Of a stretch of DNA of 33,453 nt, positions 24,441-32,562 are shown piece after piece. The DNA comes from Eubacterium ramulus ATCC 29099 (GTDB lineage: Bacteria > Bacillota > Clostridia > Lachnospirales > Lachnospiraceae). Made by a program: the position numbers and the translations under genes. The DNA lies in contig NZ_KI271092.1 of NCBI RefSeq assembly GCF_000469345.1, positions 19,818 to 53,270 on the forward strand, in the 5' to 3' direction. The notes under the pieces are model-generated. The model worked only from the letters and a program-made list of their open reading frames with translations, ran no database searches and was not told the origin of the DNA. Position 1 is the first letter of the stretch. Each line of letters starts with the position of its first letter.

Positions 24441-25721
24441 TTACCACTCCAGCAGTTTGGAAAGCCGCAGTAACGTCAGACGGTTTCTGACGTATGGGCT
24501 GCTCTGCAGCGTCAGTTCTACTTTTTCTTTGTCGATTCCAAGGTTAGATATCTCATGTACGCAGCCTGCATCATGCAATTTTGCATACATATCGTCAGCA
24601 TCCGGGAGGTCATCGATGAGATCTTCGATCTCCGGAAGCTGTTCTTCCAGTTCTTCCAGATCGATATCCTCCAATGGATTCGGCGTATTCTCTGTCAGAA
24701 TTCCTTCCAACAGACCTTTTTTACCAAATGTATGTTCCAACAGACTCATTTCAAGTCCTTTGGCTGTTTCCGATTTTACAGTTACATTTTTATGTCGGAT
24801 GGCATATCCGAGCTTTTTATAATAATCCGTCACGATCAGAAGACCGAGGCCTACCTGCTCACCATGCAGCGCATTGGTTTTCTCATTCAGCACATTCAGA
24901 TCCCACAGATGAGATACCATATGTTCTGCTCCTGATACCGGGCGCGGACTTTCCACCATCTGCATGCACAAACCTGACAGAAGCAGGGCATACATCAGCT
25001 TTTCGATGGCATCTTTGTCTCCAAAACGAATATCTTCCAGTACCCGGCTGACATCGCGCAGTGCCTTTTCCAACAGATCGCATACTTCCTCACAGATGTA
25101 CTCACCGGTAACGAGATGTGCGATCTTCCAGTCAAGAATGGATATATATTTTCCCAGAAAATCGGATACACCGGAAGCGGTAAGCCGCGACGGTGCCGCA
25201 CTGAAAATATCGGTATCTGCCAGGATCCAGCGCGGAGACACACCGGCAACGGTCCTCTTCAGTCCATCCCAGGTCAGTGCCGCCACATTGGCTGCATAAC
25301 CGTCCACACTTGCTGCGGTTGGTATAGAAACAAACGGGATATCGTACTCGGTCGCCGCATAGCGGGTCAGATCATGGATCGTTCCACCGCCGATCGCCAC
25401 CAGCACATCCACAGAGACACTGCTCAGTCCTCTGTCACAATAATCCAGCTGTTTCATCACTTTGTTTACACCACGGTTGTCTGCCTGAAGTCCTTCCGGA
25501 TTCAGTTCAATGACCGGATAATCTTTAAATTCTTCCTCTAAAAACGGTTCCGCCGCCGTCCGCGTATTGCTGTCACATATAAATACCGGATTCTGAAACT
25601 CTTCCAGAATCTCTTCCAGTTGGCTTACTGCTCCGGACTCGATGACGATCTTCTCCACATCGATGTTATGTTCCATTCCGCAGGCGCACGGCTCTCTTAA
25701 CTGCCCAAGGTCTACGTCCAT
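24441..25721 (-). CDS. egsA: sn-Glycerol-1-phosphate dehydrogenase
   Basis: 426-aa iron-dependent-alcohol-dehydrogenase-fold enzyme of the AraM/EgsA group, which reduces dihydroxyacetone phosphate to sn-glycerol-1-phosphate, the archaeal stereoisomer. Seen: nucleotide-binding VAIGGGTIHDLTRYAA, PTAASVDGYAAN with the metal-ligand aspartate, SGAEHMVSHLWD and LHGEQVGLG with metal-ligand histidines. A C-terminal part rich in acidic residues (EDIDLEELEEQLPEIEDLIDD is spread over residues 345-370) follows. The start has AAGGAGATAG upstream. In Bacillus the product feeds heptaprenylglyceryl phosphate synthesis by PcrB; no pcrB is in this window. Family is clear, and araM is an alternative symbol. Confidence 0.88.
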   Translation of the reverse strand: MDVDLGQLREPCACGMEHNIDVEKIVIESGAVSQLEEILEEFQNPVFICDSNTRTAAEPFLEEEFKDYPVIELNPEGLQADNRGVNKVMKQLDYCDRGLSSVSVDVLVAIGGGTIHDLTRYAATEYDIPFVSIPTAASVDGYAANVAALTWDGLKRTVAGVSPRWILADTDIFSAAPSRLTASGVSDFLGKYISILDWKIAHLVTGEYICEEVCDLLEKALRDVSRVLEDIRFGDKDAIEKLMYALLLSGLCMQMVESPRPVSGAEHMVSHLWDLNVLNEKTNALHGEQVGLGLLIVTDYYKKLGYAIRHKNVTVKSETAKGLEMSLLEHTFGKKGLLEGILTENTPNPLEDIDLEELEEQLPEIEDLIDDLPDADDMYAKLHDAGCVHEISNLGIDKEKVELTLQSSPYVRNRLTLLRLSKLLEW

Positions 25722-25750
25722 CTATCTATCTCCTTCACTTTTCTGCACTG

Positions 25751-25794
25751 ATAGTTTTCCCACAAAACAGTAGTTTGGGTGAACTATGTTTTTT
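25751..25794 (+). terminator. Possible plus-strand terminator upstream of egsA
   Basis: ATAGTT and CCCA (25751-25762) pair with TGGG and AACTAT (25776-25787) across a 2x2 mismatch, followed by GTTTTTTC on the plus strand. No plus-strand gene ends nearby except the pucR-like gene 1.3 kb upstream. On the minus strand the same sequence lies in the egsA leader and might be an operator or leader hairpin. Confidence 0.4.
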
Positions 25795-25906
25795 CACAAT
25801 TATCTCTTATTTTCTCACATCTTGCGTTAGAACACAATATCTATTTTTGATTTTTCAAAAATCCCATCAAATTGCAATCCATGTAATCAATGTCGGTATT
25901 TCATGT

Positions 25907-27775
25907 TTATAATCGTATACTTGCAAAAGGGATATCCTCTTCCGTCAGAAGCCTCATTTCAGTTTCCCGACAGGTAAACAAAAAGATCTGATTTTCCTGT
26001 TCCGCCAGCCACCGCAGCGTCTGACGCAGCCGTTCTTCATCATAGTTTGCAAAGGTCTCGTCCAAAAGAAATGGCAGCGGTTCTTCCTTCATCAGCATAT
26101 GCCCCGCCGCCATCCGATAAGAAAAATACGCCTGCTGCATCGTTCCCTGACTGTATGCCTCCGGGGTACGCTTCTGCAGCTGCTCTGCCAATACGATACC
26201 TTGTCCATCCGTCACCTGCAGCTGCTCATGTACATTTCCCGTAATCTGCGCCAGAATCTCTGACATTTCTTTATCTAATGTATGTTCCAACGTCTTTGAC
26301 ATCCGGGCGGCAAGGCTGGACATGGTTTCCGCTGCCAGTTCCAATGCGTCCCTGTCTTCACGGGCATGCTGCTCATCCAACGTCTCCTGCTGCAATTCAG
26401 CCACCTGTTCTGTCAGATTTTCCAGTTCCACTTCTTTCTCCTGTATCTGGCTTTGCAGCTGATCCCCGGAACCTTCCTGCCGGGCCGCCTGAAGCTGGAG
26501 TGATTTTTTCTGATCCTTCAGTTGCTGCAGCTGTTCTTCCAGAACGGATTTCTGCTGACAAACACGCTGTAACTGCTGATCCAGGGCAGCTTTCCTTCCC
26601 TCCCGCTCCACGGACTGTAAATTCGCCCGGTCATTTGCCCGGCTATCTTGCTCCCTGTGATTCTGCACAGAGTCATTTACGCTTTGTCTGTGTTTCTGTC
26701 CAGAGTCAGCCGTTTTCTTCTCTCTGCTTTTACGATAGGCTGACACAAGCCCGGCCAGGATCAGAATGATACAGATAATATTCAAAGCCGGTGCTATCTT
26801 CTGAAATCCATCCATGGCAGACCTTAAAACAGGGGCCAGAATCAGACCCGCCACACCGATCAGCAAAAGCGGTGAAAATCCTGCGTTTTTACCGGATTTC
26901 TGCTGAAGTGCTTCCGCTTCCTCCTGCTCCCGTCGGAACTGCTCCCGTTTCCATTGTTCCCGTTCAGCCTGCTCCCATTTCAACTGTTCCTGTGCTACCG
27001 CGCTCTTCAGCTCCTGTTCCCGCCGACAGACCGTCTGATAAGCTGTCTGTACCGGTTCCATCTGCTGCTGCAGCGCTCTTACCCGCTCCTGCACCGTACC
27101 CTGCTGCGTACTCTGCTTTTCCTGCTGCGCTTTCAGTCCTGCGATATCACGTTCCAGCACCTGTTGGTTTACTTCCAGCTGATGGATATGCGACAGCCGT
27201 TGCTGTTCCAGTTCTTTCCGGGTCTTCTCCGCATTTTTTCGTTTCTGCTCCAGTTCCTGCAATGCCTTCGACAACTGAAAATCCCCGCTTCCGGTCTGCG
27301 CCAGATTGCTGCGCTCATCCTCTAAAAGCACGCCGAGTTCCCGCCCCGGAAGCAGCTGTTCCTGCCCGATACAGCAGGTATTCTCATAGGCCGCCGCACT
27401 GACATTACCAAGCAGCATGTCCAGATCTCCGTATTCCACAGAAAGTTCCTCACCGTCCCGGATATTCACCAGCCGCACACGTTTTTCCTTATAATAAAAA
27501 TTCCGTTCCAGCAGAAACTGCTGCTGCCCGGTCTCAAACATCATGGAACCGTAAAAATAGGCCGGAGTATCCCATGGTTCATACCGGTTATAAGTATCCA
27601 GCGTCTTTCTCACCCTTGTTTTTTCCAGGCCAAACAGCATCGCCTTCAGAAACTGCATCAGGGTGCTTTTGCCGGATTCATTGGCTCCGTAAATAACATT
27701 GATCTGTGGTGCAAACTGATACTTCTGATTTTCCAGTTTTCCAAACTTTCCTATGTTCGCCTCTCTGATAATCAT
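25907..27775 (-). CDS. YhaN/SbcC-like AAA ATPase with coiled coil and membrane hairpin
   Basis: 622-aa SMC-like ATPase. Walker A GANESGKS is at residues 30-37. Long glutamine- and glutamate-rich coiled coils run over about residues 180-300 and 375-495 and flank two adjacent hydrophobic segments (about 310-355). The C-terminus has a signature-like SQGTMQQAYFSYRMA and Walker B LPFLLDETFANYD. This layout, with membrane segments inside the coiled coil, is that of Bacillus YhaN rather than classic SbcC. ATG 27775 after GGAGACATAGG is the start; the upstream in-frame codons overlap the previous gene. Only 1 bp separates it from the YhaO-like phosphoesterase, so the two form a nuclease-ATPase pair probably acting in DNA repair. 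Confidence 0.82.
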   Translation of the reverse strand: MIIREANIGKFGKLENQKYQFAPQINVIYGANESGKSTLMQFLKAMLFGLEKTRVRKTLDTYNRYEPWDTPAYFYGSMMFETGQQQFLLERNFYYKEKRVRLVNIRDGEELSVEYGDLDMLLGNVSAAAYENTCCIGQEQLLPGRELGVLLEDERSNLAQTGSGDFQLSKALQELEQKRKNAEKTRKELEQQRLSHIHQLEVNQQVLERDIAGLKAQQEKQSTQQGTVQERVRALQQQMEPVQTAYQTVCRREQELKSAVAQEQLKWEQAEREQWKREQFRREQEEAEALQQKSGKNAGFSPLLLIGVAGLILAPVLRSAMDGFQKIAPALNIICIILILAGLVSAYRKSREKKTADSGQKHRQSVNDSVQNHREQDSRANDRANLQSVEREGRKAALDQQLQRVCQQKSVLEEQLQQLKDQKKSLQLQAARQEGSGDQLQSQIQEKEVELENLTEQVAELQQETLDEQHAREDRDALELAAETMSSLAARMSKTLEHTLDKEMSEILAQITGNVHEQLQVTDGQGIVLAEQLQKRTPEAYSQGTMQQAYFSYRMAAGHMLMKEEPLPFLLDETFANYDEERLRQTLRWLAEQENQIFLFTCRETEMRLLTEEDIPFASIRL

Positions 27776-27776
27776 C

Positions 27777-28841
27777 CTATGTCTCCTGTCCTTCCCCCAT
27801 GGCATTCAGCATGGCCTGCACACCATAATACAATGCTTTCCTTCCGGATGCCGCATCCGGATACGCCTCCAGTGTCTCGATATACTGCGCCAGAAGTGTT
27901 CCATCGTATCGCTGTTTCAGCTGGTCAAACGGATAATCCGGCTCGGTCTCATCCACGACACGCACCACCCGGTTCAGCTGCGCCAGTTCCTGCACCGGCA
28001 GGACAATATCCGCATCCCGGTATCCACGCAAAACCAGATGGGAAATCTGATAGGGCGCACGTTTTGCCAGCTCCTGCTGCGCCAGTCCCACCATCGCATA
28101 AGCGGACATCTCCGGTGTCACCGGAAGTTCCTGCCGGATATATTCACATTTTTTGATCGGATAAAAAGAAACCCGGCAGCCGGCCTCCGTCAGTTCCCCC
28201 ATCCAGAAACCGTGGGGGCCGAAATCATTACAGTCTGTCGGCTCCAGGGAACCAGCCATTACCACCCGGTTCGGGATCAGCTGCGCCGCCTTGTGGATAT
28301 GTCCAAAAGCTGCATAATCATATCCTGCTGTCAGTTCATTTGCCCGGAACGGATGATGCCGGTCATCGCCGCCGTGTCCCAGCAGAATCTGAAACTCTGA
28401 ATCCATCTGCCGCTGATGTTTTCCATACACCGCTCTGTCATCTTCCTTATCCCAGAAGCTACAGCCCCATACCGTCGTATGGATCCGCTCCAGATGCACC
28501 GGTGTGAGATCTTTATTTAAAATAAAATGCACATTATCCGGCCACGCAAAGGTGCGATAATAAGACTTCGGATGCAGATAATCATGGTTTCCCGCGATCA
28601 GTACAATCTCTGTGTCCGGTATCGCAGCAAATCCCGCTGCCACTTCTTTTAATTCACGCTTTAATGGCTGTCTGTGAAACAGATCACCGGCGATCAGCAG
28701 CAAATCTGCCTGTTGTCTGCGAGCCTCCTCCAGCACCATATGAAAACTGTTCCAGATATCTTTGCCCCGTTTCTCACTCCAGGGCATTCCCGCATCCGGG
28801 GTAACTCCCAAATGCACATCTGCAATATGTATGAACCTCAT
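27777..28841 (-). CDS. YhaO/SbcD-like metallophosphoesterase (DNA exonuclease)
   Basis: 354-aa calcineurin-like phosphoesterase with all main motifs: IADVHLG (D8, H10), IAGDLFHR, AGNHDYL and, further on, LGHGGDD and FGHIHKA. It resembles the Mre11/SbcD/YhaO nuclease subunit and is paired with the YhaN-like ATPase downstream. The longest frame starts at 28958 inside a terminator; ATG 28841 preceded by ATGGAGGAAATT (ribosome site GGAGG) is chosen. No promoter is visible between the upstream terminator and this start. Confidence 0.85.
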   Translation of the reverse strand: MRFIHIADVHLGVTPDAGMPWSEKRGKDIWNSFHMVLEEARRQQADLLLIAGDLFHRQPLKRELKEVAAGFAAIPDTEIVLIAGNHDYLHPKSYYRTFAWPDNVHFILNKDLTPVHLERIHTTVWGCSFWDKEDDRAVYGKHQRQMDSEFQILLGHGGDDRHHPFRANELTAGYDYAAFGHIHKAAQLIPNRVVMAGSLEPTDCNDFGPHGFWMGELTEAGCRVSFYPIKKCEYIRQELPVTPEMSAYAMVGLAQQELAKRAPYQISHLVLRGYRDADIVLPVQELAQLNRVVRVVDETEPDYPFDQLKQRYDGTLLAQYIETLEAYPDAASGRKALYYGVQAMLNAMGEGQET

Positions 28842-28885
28842 AATTTCCTCCATAATACAATCTTTTTGCTCACCGCCGGAAAAAA

Positions 28886-28952
28886 CGGGACTCTGGCTAT
28901 TTTTCTCTCGGCCGGCGATCATTAGCGGACGAGAGAAAATCGCAGAGTCCCG
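28886..28952 (-). terminator. Unusually long terminator after spoVT
   Basis: Outer 10-bp perfect stem (CGGGACTCTG and CAGAGTCCCG) continues inward with a nearly complementary ATTTT/CTCTCG portion to a 10-nt loop, 67 nt in all. On the minus strand it is followed by TTTTTT. It ends spoVT transcription 46 bp after the stop. Confidence 0.9.
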
Positions 28953-28997
28953 TTTCATAATTTATGCCGGAACACACACAATTACACGGAAAATGTC

Positions 28998-29546
28998 TTA
29001 CTGTTCCACCTGTTTCGCCAGGAACAGTGCCGCAGCCTGTGCCAGTTTTCCTTGCAGTTCCCCGGCACTGTCCTTATCTGCGCCGTTGCACAATGCCACC
29101 GCGCCGATGGCATCCCCTTCACAGATGATGGTTGCCAGTGCCTGGGTCTGATATTGCATGGCATCGTCAAGGGTCAGTTTCTTGCAATTTTTCTCCTGTG
29201 CATCCGCCACCTGACAACCTCTTGCTTCAATAAACTGCTCCATTTCCGGGCTGATCGGTTTTCCATCATAATTCTTTTTGCCGTTTCCCTCCGCTGCGAT
29301 GATGTGGTCACGGTCCATGACACATACAAGGCTCCCTGCTGCTTCCGCCATGCTTGTGGCATACTGAGCGGCAAATGTACTCAGCTCCCCGATGGGGGAA
29401 TATTTTTTCAATACAATGGCTCCGTTCTGTTCCGTAAAAATCTCCAGCGGATCTCCCTCCCGGATGCGCAGCGTCCTGCGGATTTCCTTTGGCACTACCA
29501 CGCGCCCCAGATCATCGATCCTGCGCACGATTCCTGTCGCTTTCAT
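28998..29546 (-). CDS. spoVT: Stage V sporulation protein T (AbrB-type regulator)
   Basis: 182-aa transcription factor. The N-terminal 50 residues are an AbrB swapped-hairpin DNA-binding domain (ATGIVRRIDDLGRVVVPKEIR, RTLRIREGDPLEIF). The C-terminal GAF-like domain (about 55-180) matches SpoVT, which in Bacillus adjusts sigma-G-dependent genes in the forespore. The length equals the B. subtilis protein. The start has AGGAGG 10 nt upstream. It is monocistronic, with its own promoter and a strong terminator. In Bacillus spoVT sits next to yabM-yabN-yabO; here it is 21 kb from rqcP, although on the same strand. Confidence 0.93.
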   Translation of the reverse strand: MKATGIVRRIDDLGRVVVPKEIRRTLRIREGDPLEIFTEQNGAIVLKKYSPIGELSTFAAQYATSMAEAAGSLVCVMDRDHIIAAEGNGKKNYDGKPISPEMEQFIEARGCQVADAQEKNCKKLTLDDAMQYQTQALATIICEGDAIGAVALCNGADKDSAGELQGKLAQAAALFLAKQVEQ

Positions 29547-29623
29547 ATCGTAAAAACCTCCTGTTTCCTCTTCTCAATTACCAGATTTTTGTTGTACATC
29601 TAGTATGTGGAAGCAAAAGGTTG

Positions 29624-29632
29624 ATTATACCA
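29624..29632 (-). promoter_or_regulatory. Probable spoVT promoter, extended -10
   Basis: TGGTATAAT on the minus strand is a perfect -10 with TGn, 78 bp before the ATG. No good -35 is seen. It looks like sigma-A rather than the sigma-G type used by Bacillus spoVT. Confidence 0.55.
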
Positions 29633-29729
29633 TAAATTTTTTCACATAATTCCGCTAAGATATCGCATTTTCTTTCATCCTGTTTATGGCACTATCTTAC
29701 AGCACTTACCTTACGCCTGCTTATTGTAA

Positions 29730-29750
29730 AGCGGACATTCGCAATCCGCT
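29730..29750 (-). terminator. Weak hairpin after the MATE gene
   Basis: AGCGGA and TCCGCT form a 6-bp stem followed on the minus strand by TTACAATAA, a poor U tract. It lies 12 bp after the stop codon of the transporter. Confidence 0.35.
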
Positions 29751-29761
29751 TCGCTACTTGC

Positions 29762-31126
29762 TCATGAACGCAGTTCCGCATGGGTGCGGTGTACATGCCG
29801 CCGCACGAAGTAGAAGCAGATCACCTGCATCACGATCGTAAGGATCCAGGATGCCGGATAAGAGATAAACAAGATCGCCAATGACCTGTGCTGTGGGAAA
29901 ATACCATAAATCCAGACAATACGGGTACCTACCGTTCCGATCACGGACAGAATCATCGGTACTGCTGAATGTCCCATTCCACGCAATGCTCCCGGAAACA
30001 GATCCATAAGACCACATAAAAAATAAGTAACTGTGGTATACAAAAGGATTTCCATCGCACACTGGATAACCGCAGGATCCGTAGTATAAATCTGCAGGAT
30101 TTCCGGGCCAAAAACATACACACCAACGCCCAGTGCCAGCGATACGCTGACGGACAAAATAATGCAGTCACGCAGCACCCTGTCCATCCGTTTCAGTTTT
30201 CCCACACCATAATTCTGACTCGTAAAGCTCATACATGCCTGTGTCACAGAGTTTACGGATACATATAAAAATCCAAACAGATTATTTGCGGCTGTATACC
30301 CGGCCATGGCTGTGGAGCCAAAAGAGTTCACCGAGGACTGCAGCAATACATTTGACAAGTTGATGACTGTACTCTGGATACCTGCCGGGATACCAACCTG
30401 AAAAATCTGCATCATGTATGCTTTTTTGATCTTCAATTTCGAAAAACGCAGCTGATAACTGCTGTCTGATTTGTGCAGACAGCGCAGAACCAGCACACAG
30501 GAGATCATTTGGGAAATCACCGTTGCAATACCGACACCTGCAACACCAAGATCAAATTTAATGACCATCACCAGATTCAGCACTGCATTGGTGGAGCCTG
30601 AGATCAACAAAAAGATTAACGGCCGTTTCGTATCACCTACTGCGCGCAGGATCGCAGCACCATAATTGTACAGCATAAAAAATGGCATGCCGCAGAAGTA
30701 GATCCGCATGTACAGTGTGGATAACCGAATGACATCATCCGGTGTCCCCATCAGTTCCAACGCGCCTCTTGCAAAAAGCACTCCAATAAAAGCCATTGCA
30801 ATACCACTGATCAGAGCCAGTGTAATGGCAGTATGTACGGTCTCTGACATCTCCTTATCACGGCCGGCAGCATAAAACCTTGCCCCCAGTACATTTGCTC
30901 CCAGAGAAATCCCGATAAATAAATTCGTAAACACTGCGATCAGCGCAGTGGTCGAGCCTACTGCTGCCAGTGCCTGGCTCCCACTGAACCGTCCAACAAC
31001 AATAATGTCAACCGCATTGAACATCAACTGCAGGACGCCGGACAGCATCAGAGGCAGTGCAAAGGAAATCAGTTTGTCCATGATGGAACCATTACACATA
31101 TCAATCTCATATTTATTCTTCTTCAA
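29762..31126 (-). CDS. MATE family efflux transporter
   Basis: 454-aa multidrug and toxin extrusion type antiporter with about 12 membrane segments in two matching halves. Family marks are PLMLSGVLQLMFNAVDIIVVGRFSG near the N-terminus, GDTKRPL in the first half, and the repeated VGIPAGIQSTVINLSNVLLQ/AAN pattern in the second. The start is a TTG at 31126, because KKNKYEIDM is the usual N-terminus of this clostridial subgroup; the next ATG is at 31099. The ribosome site (AGAAGAGAA) is weak. Substrate cannot be read from sequence. It is monocistronic, and no clear promoter is found in 31127-31205. Confidence 0.9.
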   Translation of the reverse strand: MKKNKYEIDMCNGSIMDKLISFALPLMLSGVLQLMFNAVDIIVVGRFSGSQALAAVGSTTALIAVFTNLFIGISLGANVLGARFYAAGRDKEMSETVHTAITLALISGIAMAFIGVLFARGALELMGTPDDVIRLSTLYMRIYFCGMPFFMLYNYGAAILRAVGDTKRPLIFLLISGSTNAVLNLVMVIKFDLGVAGVGIATVISQMISCVLVLRCLHKSDSSYQLRFSKLKIKKAYMMQIFQVGIPAGIQSTVINLSNVLLQSSVNSFGSTAMAGYTAANNLFGFLYVSVNSVTQACMSFTSQNYGVGKLKRMDRVLRDCIILSVSVSLALGVGVYVFGPEILQIYTTDPAVIQCAMEILLYTTVTYFLCGLMDLFPGALRGMGHSAVPMILSVIGTVGTRIVWIYGIFPQHRSLAILFISYPASWILTIVMQVICFYFVRRHVHRTHAELRS

Positions 31127-31205
31127 TTTTTATTCTCTTCTTTCTAAACCCTTATAAACCTTACTACTTTAAACTTTTTCTTTTTAATATTTCTTTTGAA
31201 ACTTT

Positions 31206-31228
31206 CAAGAATGTCCTTGGCATTCTTG
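31206..31228. repeat. CAAGAAT palindrome, copy 1 (downstream of rsmH)
   Basis: Eight-bp perfect arms CAAGAATG and CATTCTTG around TCCTTGG. A near-identical palindrome is at 32389-32410, on the other side of rsmH. Adjacent are CACCAC/GTGGTG (31234-31250) and ATCTGG/CCAGAT (31263-31284), so three hairpins follow rsmH. None has a minus-strand T-run. Confidence 0.7.
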
Positions 31229-31270
31229 TTACTCACCACCCATAGTGGTGAAGTCATCTCACATCTGGCA

Positions 31271-32344
31271 TTATACTTCCAGATCTGACCGGATCGCCCA
31301 GCGCATTTTTGTGGAGCGGGCGCGTCCGTTCTGTGCACACTCCTGTGCGGACGGCCGGATAACATCTTTTGCATAATCTGTATAAATGCCGGACTTATAT
31401 CCATCCTTCAAAGCTTTTTTCACCAGACGATCCTCTCCGGAATGAAAAGTCAGAATCGCCACTCTGCCGCCTGGTTTTAACGCACCCGGAAGTTTCTCCA
31501 TGAATTCATACAACACTTCAAATTCACGGTTTACATCGATACGAAGTGCCTGGAACACACGCTGACAGGTCTTTTTCACGGTATCTTTTCGCTCCTTCTC
31601 CGGCAGAAATTCCAGCGTATTTTCAATCACCTGACGCAGTTTTGTCGTAGTATCGATCCGATTGCCCCGGCGGATTTCTTTCACAATAGCCTCCGCAATT
31701 TCCTCGCAATACGGTTCATCCGAATTCTCATCCAGCATTCCGGCCAGTTCTTCAACAGAAATAGTATCAAGACGTTCCGCTGCACTGATACCTTTCTCCT
31801 GGTTCAGACGCAGATCCAGTGGTCCATCCACTTTATAAGAGAATCCCCGTTTTGGATTGTCGATCTGCATGGAGGAAACGCCCAGGTCTGCCAAAATAAA
31901 ATCAAACCCTCCCACTTCCTTTGCGATCTCGTCAATCGTACAGAAATTCTGCAGCTTTACCGTCAGCATATCTTCTCCGAATCCCTGTTCCGCCAGACGC
32001 TTTCTCGTCTTGGCAGACTCCTCCGGATCCACATCTGTGGCATACATATGTCCTTCACCCTGTAAGCATTGCAGCATAGCTTTTGTATGACCGCCATAAC
32101 CTAATGTGGCATCAAATCCCACCTGTCCCGGTTTAATCTCCAGAAAATCCAAAATTTCTTTTACCATAATGGAGATGTGCATACCAGCCGGCGTATTCCC
32201 CTTACGGATCACATGTTCAACGGTGTCCTGATATTTTTCCGGCTGAAGTTCTTTATATTTTTCCTCGAATTTTTTCGGATATTTTCCTTTGTAACGCACA
32301 CGCCGTTTGTGCGGTGTCTGTGCCCCATTTTCCGTATGTTCCAT
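31271..32344 (-). CDS. rsmH: RsmH-like 16S rRNA (cytosine-N4)-methyltransferase with N-terminal extension
   Basis: 357-aa SAM methyltransferase of the MraW/RsmH family, which methylates N4 of C1402 in 16S rRNA. The core starts near residue 54 (GMHISIMVKEILDFL) and shows DATLGYGGHT (78-87, SAM-binding), DVDPE, ADLGVSSMQID, RGFSYKVDGPLDLRL and ILTFHSGEDRLVK (usually FHSLEDR). A basic extension of about 50 residues (KRRVRYKGKYPKKFEEKYKE) precedes it and makes the protein longer than the usual ~310 aa. None of mraZ, ftsL or pbp is adjacent, so this is not the dcw-cluster copy. It may be a second, divergent paralog with another target. The start has GAGGAGG upstream. Confidence 0.85.
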   Translation of the reverse strand: MEHTENGAQTPHKRRVRYKGKYPKKFEEKYKELQPEKYQDTVEHVIRKGNTPAGMHISIMVKEILDFLEIKPGQVGFDATLGYGGHTKAMLQCLQGEGHMYATDVDPEESAKTRKRLAEQGFGEDMLTVKLQNFCTIDEIAKEVGGFDFILADLGVSSMQIDNPKRGFSYKVDGPLDLRLNQEKGISAAERLDTISVEELAGMLDENSDEPYCEEIAEAIVKEIRRGNRIDTTTKLRQVIENTLEFLPEKERKDTVKKTCQRVFQALRIDVNREFEVLYEFMEKLPGALKPGGRVAILTFHSGEDRLVKKALKDGYKSGIYTDYAKDVIRPSAQECAQNGRARSTKMRWAIRSDLEV

Positions 32345-32388
32345 AGAAAACCTCCTCTTTCACTATTTTTTCTTCAGTATCTGTTAAG

Positions 32389-32410
32389 CAAGAATACCGA
32401 GGCATTCTTG
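32389..32410. repeat. CAAGAAT palindrome, copy 2 (rsmH leader)
   Basis: CAAGAAT and ATTCTTG arms (7 bp) around ACCGAGGC. It lies in the predicted rsmH 5' leader, about 14 nt after the transcription start. It shares arms and a CC..GG centre with copy 1. Confidence 0.7.
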
Positions 32411-32430
32411 AATTTGTGTCAATCATTTTT

Positions 32431-32459
32431 ATTATACCCAAGACAAATCAGCAAATCAA
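32431..32459 (-). promoter_or_regulatory. Sigma-A promoter of rsmH
   Basis: TTGATT (32459-32454), 17 nt, TATAAT (32436-32431) on the minus strand. The start is near 32424, leaving an 80-nt leader with the palindrome copy 2. Confidence 0.85.
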
Positions 32460-32475
32460 GGGCAGCCTGTGCACT

Positions 32476-32520
32476 AAAAATGGCAGTAAAAGGATTTCAC
32501 TTCCTTTCACTGCCATTTTT
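32476..32520 (-). terminator. Strong terminator after the lipoprotein gene, bidirectional in shape
   Basis: AAAAATGGCAGT pairs with ACTGCCATTTTT, and inner AAAGGA pairs with TCCTTT. T-runs occur on both sides. It lies 43 bp after the stop at 32563 and just before the rsmH promoter. Confidence 0.88.
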
Positions 32521-32562
32521 TATTTTTCTGCATTTTAAGCAGAATGTAGACTTGCAGAAGTT

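Noticed and set aside
31144-31404. Minus-strand 86-codon frame after rsmH
   Set aside because: It overlaps the end of rsmH and reads through three hairpins; no start signal. It is probably only the repeat sequence read as protein.
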